Of a stretch of DNA of 64,000 bases, positions 55,987-64,000 are shown one piece after another. The stretch is from Collybia mongolica (lineage: Eukaryota > Basidiomycota > Agaricomycetes > Agaricales > Clitocybaceae), in contig JAAXNY010000009.1 in the NCBI GenBank assembly GCA_013420905.1, positions 1,116,001-1,180,000 of the forward strand, written 5' to 3'. Under the pieces are notes generated by a model. That model ran no database searches, was not told where the DNA came from, and saw only the letters and a list, made by a program, of their open reading frames with translations. The position numbers were made by a program, and so were the translations under genes. Every line of letters begins with the position of its first letter. The stretch's first letter is position 1.

Positions 55987-57787
55987 TCAGATCTCCAGAG
56001 GTTCGTAAGTTCTAGCGTCGAGCCCACCTCTGATTTGGCCATCATTAGTTCCTACCCTGCTATCCCTCCTACCGAAGCCTCCGATTCCGGGGCCACGAGG
56101 CTGTCGAACAACGCCACTAGGACTCTCGTGTCCACCATTCAAGGTGGCAGAGGATATTACCGAAGGAAGGCTCGGAACAGGGGGCACCGAACTCCCGTTT
56201 CCGAACGGGTTTCCATTGGAGAACAAGGATCCGAATCCGGACGAGATTCGACGAGATGGTGAAGCGATAGTGGCATATCCTTCGCGTATATTACCGTTTG
56301 ATGCGCGAGAACTAAGACGGGGTGCTTGAGAGTGTAGAGTTTTCATGTCAGGCATGGATTTCTTGACACGAAGCGAGCTCGACGTCACTTGACTGGTAGG
56401 AGTCAAGTAAGCCGATGGCGCGCGGGAGAGCGTGTGGGGAACTTGACGCTGCTGCTGTTGCTGCTACAGACACAATATATGAGCGCGGTTGTGATATAGG
56501 ATATCGGTTCACTCACCCTCTGGGGATCGATACGAGTGACTACAGCATATCTTTCATCACCTTCACCTACAGAATAATGGTATACACCAAGCTTTTGAGC
56601 GATAAGATGGACGACCCTCCTTTGCTTAGGACTAAGAGTACGGGAGAACGCAAGCTCATCGCGCATGCGATCATCTTTGAAAAGTAAAATCCGAGAATAG
56701 ATCTCTAGAGTCGAAGGGTCATTGAGATCCAACTCATTCGACGAAGCTTTCTCGGAGATACTGGGTGTAGTAGACTGGGGAGCCTGAGTGGGGGCGGCAG
56801 GTGCTGAGTTGAGAGAAAGATTGTATTGAGGAGCAGACATCGCGGATGCATTGGGGGGAGAGTATTGCTGTTGCTGCTGCTGCTGATAAGGCGGCCCAGA
56901 GGAGTAGGATCGTTGTGGGCTGAAAGCCGAAGCCATTGCAGAGCCATAATCTTCGTAGAGGGTGGTGACACCAGTCTGCTCTTTCTCGAGCTGCATGGAT
57001 CGCATGCGACGAATAGCCTTTTCACGCTCGATACGCTCCTTTTCACCTGCTTGCAAGACCTTTTTGTATTCAACTCGCAGCTTACGACCTTGCACATCAA
57101 AGCCATTGAGGGCCGCAACGACGGCATCAGCGTCGGCTGACTGCCGGAAATTGGCAAAAGCTAGTCCTCGGAAGGAACCTTGCTGGTCGAGATGATAGTT
57201 AAAGGCATAAGGGGTAGGGATGGATAGAGATGCCTTGTTGATAATTCATTGTGAACAGCAAGGAGTAAATATGGGCAAGACACGCACGATTATATCAAGG
57301 AGAGTTTCACGTTTGACGTTGAAGGGTATATTTTTAATCACAATGGCAGTCGGTATTACTTCGTCGTCAGGATTTTGGCTAGGAGTCAAGGGAGCCATAG
57401 GAGGGGGGTTTAGATGCCCCATAGGGGGGGAACCGCCAGCGGAAGAAAAGTCCGAGTTGTTGTGAGGAGACAGAGAACGACTATCTGAAGAATTATTATC
57501 AAGCCATTGCTGGAGGAATGCCGATCAGAGAAAAGGGAATAATCATCAGAGATGAAGACAAGACGTACTGTGGGCAAAGCACTGCGAAGTGGCTTGTTCT
57601 TCAGAGGGGACTGACTCATACTAGTAAGAGGATTGTAGGGGGAGGCCTGTATTCCTTGAGAGGTAGCGAAGTGGTACTGGGATCTGTTGCCATTGTTGCC
57701 CTCGTAATCGTAAGACTCATGAAGACGTTGCTGAGAAGGACGGGAAGAAAGCGACAGGGAGGATATTTCTGGGGGAGAGCTGGTCAT
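55987..57787 (-). CDS. RRM plus R3H RNA-binding protein, Pin4/Cip1/Cip2-like
   Basis: Starts MTSSPPEISSLSLSSRPSQQ with a Ser-rich region, then SPPMGHLNPPPMAPLTPSQN and the RRM: VIPTAIVIKNIPFNVKRETL (RNP2-type) and FRGLAFANFR (RNP1-type), ending GFDVQGRKLRVEYKKV. A helical basic segment (EREKAIRRMRSMQLEKEQTG), a Gln-rich stretch (six or more Gln) and a linker lead to an R3H-like domain with LAFSRTLSPKQRRVVHLIAQ and GVYHYSVGEGDERYAVVTR. The C-terminus is a Ser/Gly/Pro-rich tail ending TYEPLEI. In yeasts Pin4 (Mdt1) and fission yeast Cip1/Cip2 act in stress response, G2/M control and mRNA stability. The RRM is preceded and followed by introns. The architecture is clear; the pathway role is inferred from family. 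Confidence 0.85.
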
Positions 57788-58080
57788 TATGTCCTACAAC
57801 GAGAGCGCACGTATCCTGATATCTGACAACCGCTCGTGAAAAGATAAATGGGCAGAGAAAAGTAAAGGAAGAAGCGTTGAACAAGGGGCTTTGATGGAAA
57901 ACGGACCAAGTCAGAAAAGCCACACTAGGCGCCAAATCTCTGTTGTCTGTTGCTTATCCCACGAGGCAAAAATCTCCCAAAATCACTACCATTGTACTCA
58001 AGTAATTACTGCACTTGTACCCTAACATGGCCATTGCTTTCTCAATTTGACCCTCCCCTTGTACTACTGCGTACTTGGCA

Positions 58081-58886
58081 TTAAGCGTCTACATATAAAT
58101 TCGGTACCCCAGCCCCGGGACTGATGGCTACTGGCTTCAGTGGTGCTAACATGTCCTCCACAACAAATGGAACGGGAATGCTGCCAGAATGATCCCAAGG
58201 CCCGCGGATGGATTTTGGTCCTGATGTCTGCTGTTGTTGCGGGTGAAACATATCCGTGTTGATTACACTGCCTGGTATAATCAAAGGTGTCATGCTACTA
58301 TGACTCCCAGCGGGGACTGTTTCCCGGGCTCGCGGTTCTGGACCATGAGATGCATTTGTTGGTAGGTAAAAAGTTGGGCGCGGAATGGATGGCAAGGTAT
58401 GCCTTGGTGTACTAATGTCGAAAAAATTTGAGCAAAAGACCTTTGAGAACATTGCTATACTGACTTTCGTGATGGAGTGGGCCCTTGCACTAGGCGGAGC
58501 GATGTTGGAGGAGCACGTCGACGCATCTTTGGCTCTGCCGGCTATAAAGAAGGTGATGGTGTGTGTTACAGACTGTTTCACAAGGAGATACTAATACTGT
58601 ACAGAAATGTAATGATGGTCTGGAGTTCAGGTGAGTTAATGCAAGTCAACTCACAAGATAAATGAACGACCAAAGTCTAGCAGCCAGTGCTAGTGCAAAA
58701 GGTTGATTGAAGTTAAAATGATATCGGCGTTGTTTTGTCACAACAGCTGCAGTCAAGTTTGCAACGATGGTAGCAAGGACCCTTATGTAACACAGTTCAA
58801 CACCCGTCTTCCTCTCGATAAAATCTACACTCAAGCTCTTGTAATTTAAGGATGCTATGCGGGAAACGAACGCTTGTTTCAGTCAT
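58081..58886 (-). CDS. Unidentified membrane protein
   Basis: I do not recognise this protein. ATG at 58886 (MTETSVRFPHSILKLQELE), an intron, then VLATIVANLTAAVVTKQRRY, a probable membrane segment, and FALALAARLWSFIYL, a second, then an intron and VTHTITFFIAGRAKD. The remainder (from about 58540) is Pro/Ser/His-rich, with a short Gln run (FHPQQQQTSG), and ends GVPNLYVDA. The two hydrophobic segments suggest an integral membrane protein with a long cytosolic tail, possibly of a fungus-specific family. An optional intron near 58390-58450 cannot be excluded. It lies downstream of UBE2C on the same strand with 176 bp between. Confidence 0.5.
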
Positions 58887-59062
58887 ACTCCTTATGCTGA
58901 TCGTGAGGCTGCCAGGTGTTCCGAGGCAAAAGTTGGTGCCGTGAAACGGTAGATTGCGGTGAGCTCGGAACAAACCTTGGTCACGTTCCAGACAATGAAA
59001 CGACTGGATAAATGCGGGTACCTCAATTATACAACACGTAAAGACGACGAGACTACAGAACA

Positions 59063-59997
59063 TCATGCCGTACCATCTCTCAAAGGTCGATAATGTTTGG
59101 TAAGTTGTGCCTTGAAGGCTAGTTGTATTGGAAAGATGCTAGATAAGCCATGGATCAAGAACAGGGAATACCACAACGAACCAACAGAATTATTCCAAAG
59201 TGCTGCTGCGTCAGGATTCAAAGGCGACGCGTTGTTGGGCTCTATATGAAAATTGAACATGTTACAGTCGAGTTATCAGAAGTGAACGAACCACCAAGTA
59301 GCGACTGTAGCGACAAGAGAATCGTTTGCACGCTGTACACGGCGGACCATTTATCCTGTAATTCAATCAAAACCCAGGCATTTTCCGAGTAGGAAAGGGA
59401 GACCGGCGCACCTGTAAAATATCCAAGCAGATCGCACCACTAGTGATGTCTATGTTGGGGTGATAGCAAGGAGTGTCGAACTTGATCAGCGGGGCGACAT
59501 AGGGATAATTCGAAGGGAATGAAATGGAAAGTCGGAAAGTCAACCCCGCATATACCTAGGACCGCAGTGTGTGATAATCAATCACAAACGATGTAGAACG
59601 AAGGACATACTGTTTCTGAGGGCCCTTCGATGGTACCCACCCATTCAAATAGATTTCCATCGTTTTTGGGGAAAGCCGACTAGTAAATCCAAAAACCAGT
59701 TAAAAGGCTTTCATAAACTACAGTTAGTCAAAGACTGACTATGCCTGGTGATGAAGACATCTTCATGGAAGCATTAGGTGCATGTCCCTGAAGAAATGAC
59801 TGAACGTGACCACTTACCATGAGAGTCATGAGTTCGTTACCAAGTCTACAAGTCTACTTAGTAAGTGGCTGGTCGTAGGACAGAATAAGTGTATATTACC
59901 GCTTGGCAACGCTGCCAGCCACTGGCTGAGATGGTCCCGCTACGCTAGGTTTCTGGGGAGCGCGAGGAGGAGCGAGGGAGGAAGTAAGCTGTTCCAT
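59063..59997 (-). CDS. Ubiquitin-conjugating enzyme E2 of the UBE2C/UbcH10 (yeast Ubc11) type
   Basis: Starts [20 protein letters not shown] with the flexible N-terminal extension typical of UBE2C, then [69 protein letters not shown] with the HPN motif and the active-site Cys, [40 protein letters not shown] and a C-terminus [14 protein letters not shown]2C primes substrates for the anaphase-promoting complex in mitosis. Compared with the usual HPNVDTQGNICLDIL, this protein has one extra residue between HPN and the Cys (DITSGAICL). Short exons are joined by about 50-nt introns; the residue order matches the family throughout. Confidence 0.9.
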
Positions 59998-60411
59998 TGG
60001 TCGTAAAAATATGTTATTTCGTTAAGTCAGCAAGACAGGATGGTCAAGTGAAAGCGGTGAATGAAGGGGTGTAAAAGAAAAAGAGTACGAGATATCACAA
60101 ACGCAAGGCATGTTGAGCTTTCCAAGGCGCGTAAAATATCCTAAGGCACGTGACAAGACAATGTCGCAGTGTAAAGTCTCAGAATTCAGCCATATTCTGT
60201 CATGGGTTGAGGTACAGGTGGGGGGTAATGCAGAATGAAAATACAGAAAGTTGCGCGAGAAAAAGGAGGGTTATAGTATACCACTTGAATGTGCGCAGTA
60301 AGAACTTATTTAAATAAAACTGATTGAGACTGAGTGGCCGTGTGACTTATGAAGGCGTGGCGGCCGCTTAGCACCAACTCAGATTCCCGACCTCATCATC
60401 ACTGGACAACC
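59998..60411 (+). other. Divergent promoter region between UBE2C and the EH-domain gene
   Basis: 414 bp non-coding interval between two start codons on opposite strands. No TATA or repeat stands out beyond a purine-rich stretch at about 60060-60090. An upstream in-frame ATG at 60349 exists but is not conserved-looking, so I start the next gene at 60412. Confidence 0.5.
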
Positions 60412-63400
60412 ATGTCCATGAAATTCTCGCCAACGCCTGCGGAACTTGCGCTCGTTTCTCAAATATTTGTTCATGCTGACCCCCAGAAACATGGCATCCT
60501 CACAGGAGATGTCGCGGTCAGAGTGTTTGGCGGAGCAAACCTGAAGCCAACAGTTCTTGGTGAAATCTGGAGTATCGCTGACGAGGACAACAATGGGTTT
60601 CTACCTAGGAAAGGAGTTGCTATCGCTATCCGCCTCATGGGCTGGGCACAGAAGGGAGAGAAAATCACACCAGCATTGGTGAACAAACGTGAGTGAATAG
60701 CCTTGGATCTCCGTTTTCCGGGGCTTACATGTCTTATCGACAGCTGGACCTTTACCGACCATTGAAGGGATTACGGCCGTCACACAGCAAAACACTGGGG
60801 TTTCCTCACCCAGATCACCCCCACCAGGGCTTCCTCCGTTCACACCACAAGACAAGGCTAAATTTCAAGCGCTCTTCACGAAGTCCGGTCCCACAAATGG
60901 TCTTCTCAGTGGTCAGCCCCGGAGCGTTTTTGTTACTCGTATACCTCAGTTAATTGCGTGTATAGGGGAAAAGTCTCGCGACTTTTTTGTCAAGTCAGGA
61001 CTGAGCAATGAGAAACTCCTTCAGATTTGGTGCGCGATTTCATTCCATAATGTTTACTAACACTCATATTACTATAGGAATCTCGCTGATACTCAAGATC
61101 GTGGTGCTCTTGATTCTACTGACTTCGCAATTGGCATGTACTTTATTCAAGGACTGATGTCCGGCCAACTCTCGTTTATACCAACTTCTCTCCCCCCCGG
61201 ACTTTATCAACAAGCTGGAGGTAACCCGTCCAGCAACCAAGGCAGTGTCAGATCGCACATGACTGGTCAAAGCGGATCTTTCAGTCCCATGAGTCTGGCT
61301 TTCCCCCCAAACCAAAACAGGGGCAATGTTCAGCCTCAATATACGGGACAGACTCAAATCCAACCCGAACACACTGGATTATCTACTACTCAATCGAAGC
61401 CTCCGACCCTTCCTGCGCGTCCCACGACCTCTAGTTTCAGTTCTCCCCCTTTCGTTCCTCAACGCAATGGCCATGTCCCACAGTGGGATGTGACACCTGC
61501 CGAGAAAGCAAACTCGGACCAGTTCTTCGATGAGCTCGACACCCAGCGACGTGGTTATATTGAGGGGGAAGTTGCTGTTCCTTTTATGCTGAAATCAAAC
61601 TTACCAGGGGAGGTTCTTGCTCAAGTTTGGTAGGTATTGATTATAACTACTGTCAAAAAAACTAAACCTTCAAACTAAACCTTCAAATCTATCAGGGACC
61701 TCACCGATATTAATAATGACGGGCGTTTGACCCGAGATGGGTTCGCTGTTGCTATGTACCTTATTCAAAAGATACTGGCCGGAAATGAAATTCCGACTAC
61801 TCTACCACCTTCCTTAGTACCTCCTTCCATGCGCACTAACGTTGCATCACCCTTCTCGCCTGTTGCGCAACAGGCAGCACCAGAACCCCCAAAGGATCTT
61901 CTATGGGATGATATAACACCCACCACCACGGTTCCTTCTCATCAAACGGGACCCACGTCCTCCTCAGGGTCTACCTCAGCTCCACAGAATCATGATCCTT
62001 TTGGTTCCACAACGTTCAGCTCCAGTATGTACCACTACTTTTTGTCCAATTCATCTCACATCAGTTCCTTAAGTATCTCATCAAGACTTGCTGGGAGACG
62101 ATGACGACGTTGGCCACAACTCTTCCCCTCTCCATGACCAGTCTGCAGAGATTGGCAACACTCAGAACCAACTCAATTCGACCAATCGATCCTTGGACGC
62201 AGCGAAACAAGAGCGGATGTCCATTGAGCAAACACTGGCAAACCAGGCATCACAATTGTCTGCTTTGCAAACTCAGCTCTCCTCAGCCAAAGCAGCTTAT
62301 GAGACGGAGACAAAACTTCTAGCAACACTCAAGGACCGTCATTCTGGACAACTAACAGAGATGCAGAAGTCCAGAGAAGAACTTATCAGGGCTGAGAGTG
62401 ACTTGAGCGCGATACGCGTTGAGAAGTCCGAGATCGAAGGTGCATTTCTCCGCGACAAAGAGGAAGCCAGAGATTTGCACCGCAGGATGGTCGAAACCGG
62501 TCAGCAAGTTGAGGCACTGAAGTTGGAAGTTGAAAAGGCGAAGAAGGACGCAAAGCAACAGAAGGGACTCCTCGCCATTGCTAGGAAACAGCTTAGTACA
62601 AAAGAAGCCGATAAGGCAAAGGCCGAAAAAGAATTGAACGAAGCCAACGCAGAGGTTGCTTCCGTTGTGAAGGGCAAGGACACCGCAGAAGCAGAGTTGG
62701 CCCAGCTGTCGGCAAGCCAACCTACCACAGTCAACGACCTCGAGAGGGGATTTTCTTCTGACTCTCTCACCTTCGCCGCTGGCCAAGCTCTGCCGATCTC
62801 CCCTGATCCATCAAGCCCTGCAGGTTCCGCCAAAAGTAATAATCCTTTCGATAGACTGACGAAGTCTCCTGGTCAATCCTCTCCTCGTTCTCAGTCCCCT
62901 TTCCTCCCATTCAGTGGGGCATCTGTTCCAACGCCGTTGACAAACGGTGCGACAACTGATATTTCGAGCAACGCATCAACATCTGGTCTACTTGGATTCT
63001 CCCAAGCTTTCGATACTGAACAGACGTCACAAGTCACTTTTGGAACTGCAAGTCCTGTGGTATCTACATCGCGAACATCTACCCCCAAACCAGCAGATAT
63101 CGATACATCAAAAACCCTTCTCTCGACAAGTTCTCCTGGCGAAAGTGAACAGTTTGTAACCCCTCCTACGACAGCCAACATCCGTACACCCCAAGCCAGC
63201 CCGCCTCCTCTAAATTTTGCGGATCCCGCTGCTCCAGAATTTCCTACGCTGGATGACACAGCATCGCACTTCCCTGATATTGAAGGTGTGGGTGCCAGTG
63301 GTCAATTCCCCACTGCCCATACCGAAGAGAGCCATACCGAAACGGATCTGAGTGCTCAGCTTAAGGAGCTTGATATAGATGCTTCAGATAGCGAGAGCGA

Positions 63401-64000
63401 GAGCGACGATGAGGTGCCTCTGGCAGACCTGGCGAAAGGTAAAGGTAAAGTAGCAGAATCACCACCGGCAACCACAACGGAACAACCAGAGGCACCCAAT
63501 TTGTCGTTTGATGACATCTTTGGAGTAACTCCCTCCACAGGTGTTGTTATATCGCCTGAACCCTTTTCTGGGAACGGTGGCTCGGACGCGATGAAATCGA
63601 CCACCACAAGTCCCTTCATATCTTCTGGTATCACTACCACCAGCACTATACCAACTGAAGTTCATGCTCCAGCCACTGACGGCGTCAACGCATTCGATGA
63701 AGCCATGGGGGCGATTCCGAACAGCGCTGCCCCTAACGCCCCTCAGCACTTTACTTTCGATTCGGCCTTCGATGATAACTTTGATTTTGCCAGTGCAACT
63801 GAAACCCCCTTTCCTCCGGCTCCAACCAGTACAACAGGTGGAAGTAAAAACGACGGTTTTGATAGCGCATTCATGACTCCTCCCCGTAACGGAGCTCCTG
63901 TGATCGCGCTTGCTACTCAACACGATGAACCAGCACCTTTCGTATCACCACCCCCGACTGGATTGCCCGCGGAATCTGCATCTCCCAAGGCAACCTTTGA
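60412..64000 (+). CDS. EH-domain endocytic scaffold, Ede1/Eps15-like (3' truncated by the window)
   Basis: Starts MSMKFSPTPAELALVSQIFV and continues HADPQKHGILTGDVAVRVFG, the first EH domain with DEDNNGFLPRKG (EF-hand loop). A second EH part has WNLADTQDRGALDSTDFAIG, and a third has WDLTDINNDGRLTRDGFAVA after FFDELDTQRRGYIEGEVAVP. Linkers are Pro/Ser-rich. From about 62180 a coiled coil (QERMSIEQTLANQASQLSAL and onwards to about 62690) follows, then a low-complexity tail with NPFDRLTKSP and repeated FDxxFG/F-type motifs (LSFDDIFG, FDSAFDDNFDF) typical of Ede1. Ede1 is an early arrival at clathrin-coated endocytic sites and binds NPF-containing adaptors and ubiquitin. The frame is open to the right edge, so the C-terminus, where a UBA domain is expected, is outside the window. 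Confidence 0.92.

Noticed and set aside
58797..59066. Gene start at 59066 overlapping the UBE2C stop by four bases
   Set aside because: The frame starting there needs an overlap unusual in fungi, and the following exon connects better to the ATG at 58886. The hydrophobic peptide is probably in the UBE2C 3' untranslated region.

Overview
The window looks like a gene-dense euchromatic stretch of a basidiomycete genome, most likely an Agaricomycete (mushroom-forming) fungus. Evidence: nearly every gene is split by many 45-60 nt introns with GT...AG (a few GC...AG) ends, intergenic gaps are often under 150 bp, and the decayed mobile DNA belongs to groups common in Agaricomycetes (a Plavaka-type CACTA relative, a DIRS-like tyrosine-recombinase retroelement and a hAT derivative). 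All family calls come from reading translated exons against remembered family signatures; no database search was run. Exon models given as joins were checked for splice sites and reading phase by hand.

Layout, left to right. 0-5.8 kb: the 3' end of an unidentified gene, the splicing factor Prp38 (-), an unidentified short gene (+) and a two-PHD-finger Rco1/PHF12-type protein (+). 5.8-10.6 kb: a transposon graveyard. A Plavaka transposase relic is split by a 661 bp hAT-derived element with perfect 17 bp terminal inverted repeats and an 8 bp target duplication, followed by a repeat-rich tract and a DIRS-like RNase H/tyrosine recombinase relic. The old material has no CpG at all over about 3 kb, whereas the inserted hAT element is CpG-rich. 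10.6-24.8 kb: phosphoglucomutase/phosphopentomutase (+, 22 exons), MCM-binding protein (-), Cdc50 flippase subunit (+), RNA 3'-phosphate cyclase (-), Hook dynein adaptor (-), TRAIP-like RING ligase (-), VPS25 (-). 24.8-38 kb: an unidentified small gene (-), a secreted GH35 beta-galactosidase (+), a DEK_C plus HIRIP3/CHZ histone-chaperone-like protein (-), the mitochondrial protein Yme2/RNA12 (-) and a UbiA prenyltransferase (+).

38-41.7 kb is the emptiest part, with fragments of one or more unrecognised minus-strand genes. 41.7-64 kb: an FG-repeat nuclear-basket nucleoporin (-), a small secreted Cys-containing protein (+), TRAPPC13 (+), V-ATPase subunit H (-), mitochondrial ribosomal protein mL46 (+), mitochondrial nuclease Nuc1/EndoG (-), a Pin4/Cip-type RRM-R3H protein (-), an unidentified membrane protein (-), the cell-cycle E2 enzyme UBE2C (-) and an EH-domain endocytic scaffold of the Ede1/Eps15 type that runs off the right edge.

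The genes are mostly unrelated housekeeping functions, arranged as alternating divergent and convergent pairs; I see no operon-like or biosynthetic cluster. The most distinctive signals are the CpG-exhausted nested transposons, the extreme exon fragmentation of the phosphomutase gene, and the unrecognised gene material around 39.6-40.9 kb.
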